A stretch of 64,000 nucleotides of DNA from Eumeta japonica. Lineage: Eukaryota > Arthropoda > Insecta > Lepidoptera > Psychidae. Both the position numbers and the translations under genes were made by a program. A model generated the notes under the pieces. It was not told the origin of the DNA and ran no database searches. It saw only the letters and a list, made by a program, of their open reading frames with translations. The DNA is taken from the NCBI GenBank assembly GCA_005406025.1, contig BGZK01001309.1, forward strand, positions 62,001 through 126,000, given 5' to 3'. Positions 35,460 to 46,070 of this stretch are shown here, in pieces (within the stretch, counting starts at the first letter, position 1; every line of letters starts with the position of its first letter).

Positions 35460-35700
35460 TGTACTTGCTGGTGATTACCACACTCAATGAAATGTATTAG
35501 TAAGTAATTACCACATTTAATGAAAGGTACTTGTAAGTACCTTACATGCACTTTTCATAAACTAAATGATATTACGTAATTGTTAGCGATTACTATACTG
35601 AATAAAATGTATGTACTTGTTAGCGATTACCGTACTGAAATAAACGTATTTGTTAGTAATTACCGTACTAAATGAGAAGTGCTTATTACTATAATAAAGA
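35460..35700 (+). repeat. ~50-bp tandem repeat
   Basis: About five imperfect units with the core GTACTTGTTAGCGATTACCG followed by TACTGAA(T)AAAATGTA, seen at about 35462, 35500, 35580, 35615 and 35650. Divergence is high in the first units and lower in the last three. Confidence 0.7.
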
Positions 35701-35756
35701 GCTATAATTAGACATGCGTAATAATTATGGTACATTAACTATATTCCTATTCTAAA

Positions 35757-36250
35757 ATTTGGGACGCATTGCCCTCGCGCCGGGACAATGTTCTTTTTTC
35801 TATGGACTCGGACTTTCTCCTTTCTCAGAAGCGGAGCAGTCACCGCGCCGACGTGTGAGACCACACAGCCGCAAGCGCATTATTTGCACGTTACGGCACC
35901 ACAATAGCGCACCTTTTATCCCGAAAATTGGCCTATTCAGCGCGCGCAGGTAATCAGCGACGACGGCGGCCGGCGAGAGGCGACGAAATCCATACGGATA
36001 ATCCTGCGCGGGGAAAAAAACCTCGACAACGGCCGTTTCCGAAAACAGATTATGACAAGCCTTATTTTGTTTGTAAACAGTACGGGGCCCTTTACAATCG
36101 ACGATCGCAACTCGACACCTTCTCGATGCGTCGACGCAGCCGCGTGCAATGCCAAGGGCCGAGCGATTTATGTTACACGAGTGTCCGGGTTTGCAGGCGA
36201 CGGCAAAGAACGGCAATTCGGTTTGAGCTATCTGATGTTTGCACATACTC
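35757..36250. other. CpG-rich island with long overlapping open frames
   Basis: A 500-bp GC/CpG-rich island in AT-rich DNA is open for 179 codons on the minus strand (36339-35800) and 162 on the plus strand (35928-36416). On the minus strand the pyrimidine-rich acceptor TTTTTTTCCCCGCGCAG (near 36011-36027) precedes a GC-ending run reading DYPYGFRRLSPAAVVADYLR. On the plus strand CGCGCAGGTAATC resembles a donor. I recognise no protein family. Open frames on both strands are typical of GC-rich non-coding islands, so promoter or enhancer DNA is at least as likely as an exon. Confidence 0.3.
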
Positions 36251-37424
36251 CAAGATTGCCCTGTACTTATTATTAGTAATAGACAACTACGCCCTCGCTT
36301 TTGTGGCTTATGAAGCAGTGATATGTAAATTATATACAAAAGTGGATATAAAATCGTTAATTACAATATCTTACATTGTGTGTCTCTTGATAAATTTTCT
36401 TTTATTGTTAAATTAATCAAAAACACTTAAAATTATATGTTTAATATCCCCAAAAATATTTTGTATTAAATTTGATTTTGAAGATGTACAAAACAAAATT
36501 CTATAAAACTCTTCCGAAGCAGTCGTAAACTGAATATGAAAAACCACTAATTCTTCTTACAGAACGTAATATAACAACTAAAATGTATTTTCTTAATATA
36601 CACTTTTAAAATGTGACAGCATTTTCATAACCTGTTTAGGATATATTCCTAAGCATTTACGGTAAATCATGTAGCAATATGTCATCGTCTCTCCGAGATG
36701 CGGCGCTTAATCCATTTTTGACGAATGCAGTTTTAAAATGGCAACGCCGACCCCGCTTGACGTTCGGCGGGCGGGGCCGCCATTGTGGTCGCTGTTGTGA
36801 TATAATTTGATCACATTATACTGATACGCCTTTTGTCAGATACGAATGGAGATATCTTTGACGAATTTAACGCGGGCGCGCAGATGTTGGTTGTCAATGT
36901 AGTTTCGATGTTTACTTTTGGAAAAAAACACATTGTTAACGAAACAATGGCAACGCCTGGGTTTTGAAGTTTCAGTTCTTGTCGGTGTCGCCCGACTCTT
37001 TAATTTTTCACTTATACACTTAAAGTGCGTAAAGGTTTTTTCTTACTTTTAAAAACTAAAGAGATTATTAAATTGATATCAAGACATCCTACAAGTTATA
37101 GATAACAAAAGTACTCTCTATGGTGCGTTTTGACATGCACCGAGATATGTTGCCGAGTTTATATTGTGTTTATGAGTTTATTAAGATTTGTATGTTTGTT
37201 GGTTCAAATTATTAAATCGTCGAATATTCATCATCGATCGCTTTAAAATATTGACACTATGTTGAAATCGAACACGTTCGTATTTCTATATACCCAGTAG
37301 CATTTTCTTCCGATTTCTTTTGTACATTTGGACTATTGAACCGAACTACCATCTGGATTCTAAAAATTATTTAACTTATCCTCCAATAATGTAGCCTCAA
37401 TTTTATTTCGATATTAGTATTTGA
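36251..37424. other. non-coding; CpG patch at 36690-36880
   Basis: No gene supported. The patch contains GGCGGGCGGGGCCGCCATTG and nearby short palindromes, a composition expected of regulatory DNA, and no open frame of note. Confidence 0.45.
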
Positions 37425-37600
37425 TCTGGCTTCGTTCAAATAGAAACTGTGACTGCTATTGGAATTGAAATTGAATGCGGGTTAAGGAACAAAATCGAGA
37501 ATCGGTAATGAAATTGAAATTGAGAACAGAATGAGATCGGAATCGGATGGGAAACAGAATTGTGAGCTGAACCAAGATTGGGTAGATAACAAGATCGATC
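37425..37600 (+). repeat. family F GAATCGG-rich repeat
   Basis: Irregular units such as GGAATTGAAATTGAATGCGG and GAGATCGGAATCGGATGGG repeat the style of the block at 21295-21850. Both start with a similar lead-in (GGCTTCGTTCAAATAGAAAC here, GGCTTCGTCTAAATTGGAAC there), which supports common descent. It ends at or inside the LINE fragment. Confidence 0.65.
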
Positions 37601-38500
37601 AATATAAAATACGAGAGAATGGTGTAGTGGTAAGCTTGTTGTAGCAGCTCTTTAATAAATTCTAGAAAGACCATGGGATACCTAATGACTGGTGTAAAGC
37701 AGTCATTGTGTTCCTCTATAAAGGGAAAGGCTTACGGCAGAATTGCACTAAGTATATGCGGGATATCGAAAAGAGATGGGGTGCAGGACCAAGTTTTCTT
37801 TTTGCGAAACATTGCGGAAAAGTTTTTGAGAAAAGACCAAAAGGTTTTTTGTAGTTTCATAGATCTCGAAAAAGCTAACTATAGAGTAAAAAGAAACTAT
37901 CTATGGAAAACGTTATCCATTCATGGTGTGAGTAGCGAATTGATATAGTCTCTGCAATCCCTATACGGGGGCTTTAATGCTTGCGTCAGAATAAGTGGGG
38001 CATACAGTTACTGGTTTGATATCCTAGGGGTGTCAGACAGGAATGTGTAACTTCACTATGGCTGTTCAACCTATTCATGTATAGCTGTCTGTATTAAGTG
38101 AAAGAGTATGAGTGTGGACTAAGGATGGATGAGCTGTCTGTCAAATGCCTCCTGAACGCCGACGATCAAGTAATCCTTAAAATTAATGAATCTGTTAAGA
38201 AAAGAGGTATGAAAGTAAGTGTCAGTAAAACTAAGATGGTATTGTGATATGAAAGAAGCGAAAGCACGACTGAATGCGATGTACTTATAGAAGGTGAGAA
38301 AGTCGAACAAGTGAGAGTTTGTGTACTTGGGTAGTCTGTTTACAAATGATAGTAACTGTTGAGAGAGATAGCGAAAGGAGAGCGTATGTGGAAAATTCCC
38401 TAATAAAAAACTTACCAGTCCGTATAAAAAAGTTAAAAAATCCTTCCTTGTTAATTCTACTGGCAGATAAGGCAAACCTAAGCTGTAGTGGGTCAAGTAA
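37600..38500 (+). mobile_element. LINE reverse transcriptase fragment
   Basis: A degraded segment of a non-LTR reverse transcriptase, different from the LINE at 15902. Ordered motifs over three frames are GIPNDWCKAVIVFLYKGKG at about 37674, VQDQVFFLRNIAEKFL, KVFCSFIDLEKA near 37845, LWKTLSIHGVSS, a GVRQECVTS block near 38023, ECGLRMDELSVKCL, and NADDQVIL with NADD at 38155-38166. The last is the YADD catalytic site with Y changed but both aspartates kept. The other catalytic aspartate is missing: EKANYRV replaces EKAYDRV. A VSVSKTKM block and VYLGSLFTND follow at the 3' end. Several stops and frame changes and a deletion of the segment after KGKG make it a dead fragment. The clade is not assigned. 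Confidence 0.85.
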
Positions 38501-38880
38501 CTTATAATTTTGCACGGTCAAAAAACTATTGTTAATGTATCATATTAATGAAGTGCAGACTACTACCGTCATATCGTATTTGACAAAATATCATACTTTA
38601 TTAACATAAGGTTTTTACCGTGAATTTCTAATTTTTATGAAAAGTTTTCCGTATTAGGTATATAGACATTTTCGAAGATTTCTCTTTAGATCTATTTAAG
38701 AGGAATAATTCTTCCATACACCACTTTCATATAAACAGGATACGTCAAGAAAGTTGTACAGAGGCGCGATATATCGAATTGACCGACAAACACCATAAGC
38801 TCAAGCAAATTACACGAAACACATGTAAATCGATATAAAAACTTCAACGTAGTCGGTCCTAGCTATTAAACCTATTTATT
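38501..38880. other. non-coding spacer
   Basis: AT-rich spacer with no supported features. Confidence 0.5.
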
Positions 38881-38944
38881 AAATTAATAAAGGGATTTAG
38901 ACACAGTTTTCACTGAAACTGTGTCTAAATCCCTTTATTAATTT
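38881..38944. repeat. 29-bp perfect inverted repeat
   Basis: Arms 38881-38909 and 38916-38944 (AAATTAATAAAGGGATTTAG.. and its inverse) match at all 29 positions around the loop TCACTG. A perfect stem in otherwise diverged DNA suggests recent origin or selection. Confidence 0.95.
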
Positions 38945-39611
38945 CTAACATTATAGCCTTCATAAACAGACAGACAGATAAACGCCGCGGGAGGGCTTAA
39001 ATTTGACAAATCATTTTAACTTTAAAGCAAAATTTTATAAAAGTAAATCAAAATAAAAATTATTCGTTCCTTCCGTTCATAATTTATAGGAAAGCAGATA
39101 TAAACTTCAAAATCGAGTCTATCAATCAACTCGACAATTTATGTGAGAAGGTAAGCTATTAACCCGATTGCGAAAGGAAAAAAAATGAATTATTTCCGAT
39201 TTTTTATGGGACAAGCGCAAAGGTACGTACGTAGGAACGCCAGCCAGGGCTCAGGCGTCAACTTGGAAGAGACATGTAAATATAAAGAAATTATAAATTT
39301 TTTCACTATGAATCGTATCGCGGCCCGAGTGTCGGTAAAACAACAACCGTTTAATATGGCGCTGTTCGCCACGACATTTGGCTTAATAGGTAAAACAGGC
39401 ACCGCGCATGCTCAGTTTATAATGGCGGAATGAGGAACATAGGAATCAAAAGCGAAGTTGTAAGGATGCAATTCATAATTACGATAATAACTTTGACTGT
39501 CGATTCTTTTTTTTTAGGTACAGTCATTGACGCCAAATCGTATTGTATTAAACGATTTTGTAAACTATAGCAACAAATGATAAATGTATCTTGTGCAACA
39601 ACCAATGAGCG
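38945..39611. other. non-coding; small open frame
   Basis: The 82-codon plus frame at 39185-39433 begins in a good AAAAAAAATG context, and a GTACGTACG donor-like site follows after 13 codons. Codon use is unremarkable and no domain is seen. Not called as a gene. Confidence 0.35.
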
Positions 39612-39690
39612 GTGATGGTGAGTGGTTAAAGGCGTTGCCTTTAAGCCGGAGAGCACCGGATACGATCGTGACAATGATGGGCGAATAGGT
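39612..39690 (+). repeat. tRNA-like SINE head
   Basis: GTGAGTGGTTAAAGGCGTTG (A-box and D-arm-like), CCTTTAAGCCGGAGAGCACC and GGATACGATCGTGAC (B-box-like) occur in tRNA order. The B box departs from GGTTCGANTCC by several bases. It is probably a SINE of the same broad type as that at 32465. Confidence 0.5.
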
Positions 39691-40682
39691 AATTAATTTT
39701 TAACCTAAACCACAAATATTCTGTTTCAGACGAGACGCTAAGTTGCCGGTTACGTATGCTTTGACCGCATTGCTGACAACGGTCGTTTGATAACTTCCAA
39801 CATGCACTAAGCCTGCGTAGGTTTAGTATTCAAATCCATCAGTCTTAAATAAAAAGATTGTGAGAATGTATACCTTCTCTGTGGTATAAAAGCGATAAAT
39901 TAAACAGTTTACTAAACCAAACATTATCTCACAAAGAAACCGATGTCCATCTATTTGGAAGTTAGGTTAAGAACTAGCGAAATGGAAGCCGCCATTGCTA
40001 ATGAAGACTTGTTAATTGAAAGTTACTCTGCCATTAAATATATTTTTTACACAGGTAGAAAATTAAGTAAGCAGGTTTTCATAGTACGTGATCATCGCTG
40101 TCCGTGCATGAACGTCCGCAACACAGGTGGAGTTGTCAAAGAAATGCCGAATCTTCAAAAAGCAAACCACCGGATTCCTACATATTTCCTTGTCTTGAGT
40201 GTTCGGAAACACTAGACAGAAGTATGTTCCACAGTCCACGTGCATGGTAGAAAGTTGTATGCACAACGTACCAACGGTCAACCAATCATCGACTTGTAAG
40301 CGGCAAATGTTGTGAATAGATATCATCTGGTGCTAATAGAACTATTTTTAGGACGTTCATCCCAACATACACGATAGATTACGCAAAGCTCAGCAACGTG
40401 TCTCTCAAGGCAACGGGATCAAGTTCATAAAAGATCATTGCGGCAGGTCGATTCGAGCACTTCTCCGCTATATGAGGTAGAATGTTAGAAAGTGTTGTTG
40501 AAGATTCATACCTCAAAAATAAGAATGGAGTGTTATGATGTACAGTAATATTTCATATTGCTGTGCATCATCTGGTTACAATATATGGAGGCGCTCAGAA
40601 CAAGATAACATATTTTGGAGGTTTTTTCAAATGTTCTCAATAATATTTTTTATTACATGTAAAGGAGTAAAGAGCGTGGGAG
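39691..40682. other. non-coding spacer
   Basis: No gene supported. The 90-codon plus frame at 39943-40215 and its 87-codon opposite-strand partner at 40063-40326 have no recognisable domain. Confidence 0.45.
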
Positions 40683-40932
40683 CCACTAGAGAGCAGGCGA
40701 TCACCGCTGGCCATGAGCACTCGCAACCCTGAAAGAATCATTAGTGCTTGCATATTGGAATTGATTAGGATATCTATAGATGGAGGGAAGGGTGAGAGAG
40801 CTGCCGGAACTCGCAATCATTAGACGAGACGTGACAGCGAAAACTGCTATTTTACATTCATAGTCTAAGAGAGTGTGGTATTTCACTGGATCGAGCCTGT
40901 CCATTTTTAAGTTGCAGCCAAGCTACCCACAG
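40683..40932 (+). repeat. dispersed repeat family A, copy 3
   Basis: It contains AGAGAGCAGGCGATCACCGC, CATGAGCACTCGCAACCC, GAGCTGCCGGAACTCGCAAT, TTAGACGAGACGTGACAGCG, GAGTGTGGTATTTCACTGGA and TCGAGCCTGTCC in family A order. It lies about 75 bp upstream of the second mariner relic. Confidence 0.8.
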
Positions 40933-41004
40933 TATGACTTTATCACAAGTCTACTTACTTATAATAGAGCCATATTGTAGGCAGCAATACCGTTTAAAAA
41001 AAAA

Positions 41005-41560
41005 ATGACTTGTAGTGATAAATGGATTATCTACGTCAGGAACGTGCGAAATTGATCATGATCAAAAGGCAAACTATAGCGAAACCCGGATTAACACGCA
41101 ATAAGTTGATGCTATGTATATGTTAGGATTGGAAGGGCCTTATTCATTATGAGCTTTTACCGCCGGGAAAAACCTTAAATTCTGATCTCTACTGCCAATA
41201 GCTAATGAGTCTGAAGCCAGAAGTAGAGAAAAACAGCCGGAATCGTTCAACAGAGAGGGTGTGGTTTTTCACCAAGATAATGCCAGACCACACACATATT
41301 TAACCACTCAGAAAATATTGCGAGAGTTTAGTTAAGCAGTGTTAACACATCCACCACGTGGCCCTAACCTTTCACCCTCAGACCTTCACCTGTGACGGTA
41401 TCTTCAGAATTTTTTAGTTAGTATTCGGTTAAAATCAAGAGAGGACTGTCAAAGTTTCTTCTCGCAGTTCTTTGATCAAAAGTTCCAAAATCTCAATAGC
41501 GATGCGATTATGTCACTATTTACAAAATAGCAACAACTTGTTGAATAAAGTGCATATGTA
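41005..41560 (+). pseudogene. second mariner transposase relic
   Basis: The C-terminal two-thirds of a mariner transposase of a different lineage from that at 1845. Ordered motifs are TCSDKWIIYV near 41011 (usual TCDEKW, so the first aspartate is replaced), DWKGLIHYELLPPGKTLNS near 41130, LYCQ and LKPEVEK. A frame change follows, then REGVVFHQDNARPHTYLTTQ near 41255, HPPRGPNLSPSD near 41347, REDCQSFFSQFFDQKFQ near 41435, and IMSLFTK near 41507. The DN and the last D are again 34 residues apart. Several in-frame stops and the missing N-terminal DNA-binding part make it inactive. Confidence 0.88.
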
Positions 41561-41736
41561 TATCATAATTAAATGTAAATAATATATGATGAAAAGTTAT
41601 CTTGAATTTGTATATAAAATATGAAAAAACCTTTTGTCGGACCTTAAACAATTTAACTTTTTTAGGGAAGGGTCTCATTTCGCGCCCATCACGGAATTTG
41701 AAGTGGGAACCGTTTAGATGGAAGAATAAAAACAAC

Positions 41737-42245
41737 TAGACAAGTGCGAATAGGACTCGCGCTCTGAGGAGACCCTAAAACTTAATTATGTACTTAGAAA
41801 TCACGTCTTGATTCGTTTTGTTTATTTTCGGTACTACCGATCCTAGCGAGGTATTTATTACTTTCGAGAATTTTGAAACTTCTGCTTTTCTTTAAAAAAT
41901 TTCAATTTTTTTTACTATCCGATTTTTTTTAAATCTCAAGTTAAGCGGGAAGTTGAAAAATGTTATATTACGTTTTGGTGTAAATCATGATCCGTACTCG
42001 TAAAATATAGGGCATAAATGGTTGTATTTTGCTGTATTTTTTGAATACCTAAGTTGACTTTATACTTTAATTTTTAATAGCTCAGGACCTTAGACATAAG
42101 CATTTGCTATTAATTTCAATTCGATGCCTCCACGCGCCCCTAAGGAAAAGGGTCTTTACAGACAGAAGGATAAACGGACAGAGGGATAACGAAGTGATTC
42201 TATAACGGTTCCTTTTTCCTTTGGACCTACGGAATCCTAAAAATT
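41737..42245 (-). repeat. dispersed repeat family D, copy 2 (inverted)
   Basis: On the minus strand it has the same head (TTTTTAGGATTCCGTAGGTC, GGAACCGTTATAGAATCACT, TATCCCTCTGTCCG), a TTTTTCAACTTCCCGCTTAA segment and the tail CTCAGAGCGCGAGTCCTATT with CGCAC. It is full-ended like the copy at 25120 but shorter, through internal deletions. Confidence 0.75.
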
Positions 42246-42519
42246 GTCTATGTGCGTATGTGTTTAATAAGTCTCATTAGGAGGAAAGATAATCTAAACA
42301 ATCAATTAATTTCAAATTATAACTCGTTTAAACTCAAGTTTGTAGGCTAGCTTTGTACAGTATTTAAAGTAAATAAAGGTGGTCCTTTATTTTGTCGAAG
42401 ACAAAGTTGTCTCTGCGTATGTTATATATCATTTATTAAGCTATGTTTTGTGAGCTAAGAACTTAGGATATTCAAAAAAAATCCACTAAACTTAGACTTC
42501 CTGAAACTTCGATCTAGTT
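42246..42519. other. non-coding spacer
   Basis: AT-rich spacer with no supported features. Confidence 0.5.
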
Positions 42520-43110
42520 TCGCTCGGTAGATTTTGAGGAATCTCAAAAATAAAGTTTTTTAAAAAATGTGTTTCCAAAATAACTTGTAACTATCTATCG
42601 ATCGATACCAAAATCTAACCAGCTCTTTTTCTCAAACAATTGCATCGACAGCCACAAACTCACCAGCAACCAACAAAAATCGGTTGGTTTGTTCAAGATC
42701 TTTGGGGATCTTTTGCAATATTTTATAAATCGGTATACCGATAGATTCGAAAATTCATTCAGTCGTTTTCCTTAAAAAACGACGTTGATCGTTGTTAAAT
42801 TAATGAAAATCGGTTAATTTGTTTAAGAAATATTGTTGCAGAAATATTTTTCAAAAATTGTTTTGTTAGAATATTTTTTTAAAACTATTCTACTCTGATA
42901 AATTTTAAATTTAACCAGTTGTCTTCTCTTTAAAAAACAACGTCGATCGCCGCAAATTGCATCAAAATCGGTTGGTTCATTTGAGAGATACGGTTAACAA
43001 AGAAAATCTAAAAATTTTTTCAAAAAAAAATTATTTTTCAAAGATGTTTGGTAATCGGTCATCTTTTTCTGTTTAAAAACATCGTTCAAATCAAACAACG
43101 TGTCCCAAAG
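42520..43110 (+). repeat. diverged tandem repeat, ~3-4 units
   Basis: Units of irregular length each carry a TAAAAAACRACGTYGATCG-type segment and AAATCGGTTGGTTTGTT or variants (about 42679, 42809 and 42966). Each then has TTCAAGA/TTTAAGAAATATTG and an AT-rich tail with AAATATTTTTCAAAAATT. A partial fourth unit follows at about 43040. I take it to be an old local satellite or the body of a dispersed repeat. Confidence 0.6.
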
Positions 43111-43905
43111 ATATTGTAATTGAAAAATTAAAAAAAGAGCGGTTTGTTAATATACTTAGATTTTTGAATTGCAACAGCTCAAGACGTATTAGAAGTATAT
43201 TATTGAGGTGGAAAAGCTTGAAAAAACATTAGAAACTATCTTATGAGCATGATGAGCTTAATAATTTATTGTTTCTTCATTTTAACACTTCGAACTCGAT
43301 AAGAGGTTTCAGGTTTCAATACTTGTTTCAAAGGTTTTAAGTATCAGTTTCAAATATTTTCTGTGAGTTACAATATTTATTACTCGAGGAGCTCGAAGGC
43401 ACATCGATAAATATCACAGCGAAAAGTTTCAGGGATGGCCTGCGGATGAAGACGTTTTACAGAATTATTTAATAACTTTTAAGTTACGACTATACGCTAT
43501 CTTACGACTTTTTACTCGACAATGTTGAGGCAATAGTTAAAATTAAGACTGTCCAGAGCAAAAAATAATATGGATGTTTATATTAAAGATAACGTTTAAG
43601 ATAAAGTAATTATTTTGAAACTTATCTTTAAGAAGAATTTTCACATTATTATTCCCTTTATATACCCAAACATTAGGGGCGGGGGCGGTCTCGTCGCAAC
43701 GCTTGTTAAGTAGAAACTTGTTACAGTAGGTGCAAATATATATCTAGCCATAAACATTGCTAGTCAAAAAATAAATTTAGCATAATATAAAATCGGCTTT
43801 AATAATCAATTACAAACCGCCGTCCGCACGCGTCGCCCGCGGCCACGCCGCGATCACGTGCAGTCGCGAGGACGGACGCTCGGATTGCGTTCGGTCAGAT
43901 GTCCG
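43111..43905. other. non-coding; CpG-rich at 43815-43890
   Basis: AT-rich until about 43670, then GC patches GGGGCGGGGGCGG and CCGCCGTCCGCACGCGTCGC. No open frame of note. It adjoins the motif cluster that follows and may belong to one regulatory region. Confidence 0.45.
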
Positions 43906-43983
43906 AGTGTTAATTAATGTTCCCGAGCGTGAATGTTCCCGATAACATGATGATGTTCCCGAACACAAACATTAATTAATACT
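43906..43983. promoter_or_regulatory. clustered ATGTTCCCGA and TTAATTAA motifs
   Basis: ATGTTCCCGA occurs three times within 46 bp (43917, 43933, 43953). The cluster is bounded by inverse copies of AGTGTTAATTAATGTT (43906-43921 and 43968-43983, 15 of 16 matching). TTAATTAA and ATTAATTA are typical homeodomain core sites. The arrangement looks like a binding-site cluster; no function can be assigned from sequence alone. Confidence 0.4.
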
Positions 43984-45984
43984 AAACTCGAAAATTAACA
44001 GAGCGTTTTACCAACTTTGGACTTGACGTTTTCCGGACCTCCCGTGACGGGCGAATCGAAGGATTAAAATTAAAGACTTAATTATACCATTTACTTTAAA
44101 AATGTTATATAAAAATGTAAGAAAAGATTTTTTATTTAAGCTTCATTTTAATATAAATGTAACAGACATGATTTTAACATACAATTATTTTAGTTGTTGA
44201 TGCGGTTGGTTATTTTCACTTGATTTTTTATTAAACAAGATATATACATTTTCTTAAATGAGTCGAGATTTAATATAATATTATTTTTAAACTAAAGTAG
44301 GCCGTCTAAAATTTATATATTACTTTAAAATTAATGTACTATTTCTTTAATGAAATTCCAATAATTATAAATGTCCGTGGATTATAAAAGTACATACTTA
44401 ATAATGTCATCGTGTGACCATAACACTGTATTCCTTTAGGACACACACCAAAATCTAGACAGCCAAGTTCAATGTTAGGGCCTATAGATATGTTTTCGTA
44501 TATCCGTGCACCCTCTGTATCGGGAGATAGCTCGGCCAAAACTGACGGCCTAGGGTTGTCACTTCATCTCCGATAATATAATTTGCAATTGTGCTATTAA
44601 ATAGAGAAATTGTAAGAAACGCATAAAATCTTATTTAAATAAATAATTAAATTAAGTACTTTTTTAGTCTTACCAGTTTAATTTATTTTTACTTGAGAAA
44701 GAGGGTAGTAAAATTAGTTTTATAGAAATGACCAATTAGATAGATGTAATGTCAGGATTTCATGGCGCAATACAAAACGTATGTCCCTCCGGTTTACAAT
44801 AAACGGATAGTGGAAAACCTTTAAGTGCCCATAATTTGTCGCTTTCACCATTTTAATTTTGTTTTCTGATATTGTTAACAAATCCGGTCGGCTTGCATAT
44901 TTCATCAACAAATGTAATATTATCATTAGTACTTTGCTTCCTTATTAAGGAAGTTTACATCAGTGTTTACTTTTAAATAAAATTTTATTTGTTACATATT
45001 CAAATATTTCGCAATGATTTGTAACGGTTTTCTTCCTAAATTTCAAACTTAGAAAAGAATTTACAATATACGGTAGAATTGAATTATAACTTGCCTTCTG
45101 AAATGTGGATTACTCCTAAAATATAATATATACGCTAGAATTTTCAAAAAAAAAGAAGAGATATTTATTCTAAACGTTTTAATAATTTTATAGTTTATGT
45201 TATTATTTATTGATAAGTTTTGTAATACAAAATAATACATGTACTATTCCAATTGTGATTTATATAATTCTGTTAGTACAATTTTTATCAACATCAGCGA
45301 GGGCCCTATTTTCTTTCGAAATATATTCTCCCAAAAGACAACCCTATCCTCTGACGTCTAGTTCGGTAATGAAGCAATTTAAATGCATGAGGTTGGGCGC
45401 GCGCGGGCTGTGGAGGGGGAAACGTTTATCAATACGAAAGGTCTTATTTCTCATAATCTATTATTGTAATGTGCGTCTTGACACAAAGAAAATAAAGTCA
45501 CTATTGCAGTAACACTGTCTACGAATGAGTAACATTTAAGTACAAACCGGCACAGTAGGTACAGTAGATAGTAGTTGCCCCGGGAAAGAGTGTGGTATAT
45601 CAGCAGGTACAGCGCCGGATTATGGAGATAGAGGGATTAAAATGGCGAAAATGGTTTTTTCTGAGACGCGACGCCGACCCGTCACTCGACTCGCTCATCA
45701 TCTAGAATAGAAGCCGGGACGACGACGTTTAAACGCGAAATTCTGTGGGATCGGGGCCGGACTTCTTCATTGCATGCGGGCTGCAATCCCATCAGTCAAA
45801 ATTTGGATCTAATTGCACTTATAGTGTATAACTTGGTAGAATATATACATATACAAGTCCACTTTTTATTGATATGTGATAATATATTTTCAAAATCCGG
45901 AGGCTGTTATTGCGAATTAACAAAATTAATCAAAAAGTAGAATATTAAAACCGGCTTTATTTATTATATGTTTATAATTTTAGA
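43984..45984. other. non-coding, with GC patches
   Basis: AT-rich with GC patches at about 45390-45420 and 45650-45780. On the minus strand AAACGTTTCCCCCTCCACAG at about 45404-45423 is a good-looking acceptor, but the following 33 codons have no clear coding character. No gene called. Confidence 0.4.
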
Positions 45985-46070
45985 GTAGTGAAGTGGCGGC
46001 TCAGTGGTACGATTTTCGTATCTCGAGCCGAAGCAGAATTTAGAGGGTTCGATAACCTACTAATAATATA
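45985..46070 (+). repeat. tRNA-derived SINE head
   Basis: TGGCGGCTCAGTGGTACGAT (A-box) and TAGAGGGTTCGATAACC (B-box) are spaced as in a tRNA gene, with TCGTATCTCGAGCCGAAGC between. The acceptor arm is missing. It is a third SINE head in the window and differs enough from those at 32465 and 39612 to suggest another tRNA ancestor or subfamily. Confidence 0.65.

Noticed and set aside
35928..36416. 162-codon plus frame as a gene
   Set aside because: It overlaps a 179-codon frame on the other strand, shows no domain and extends into AT-rich DNA. Kept only as a CpG island.
39185..39433. Small gene starting AAAAAAAATGAATTATTTCC with a GTACGTACG donor
   Set aside because: Only 13 codons precede the donor and nothing else supports it; context alone is too weak.
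45404..45423. Strong acceptor-like tract on the minus strand
   Set aside because: The 33 codons that follow lack coding bias and end in a stop without a donor.
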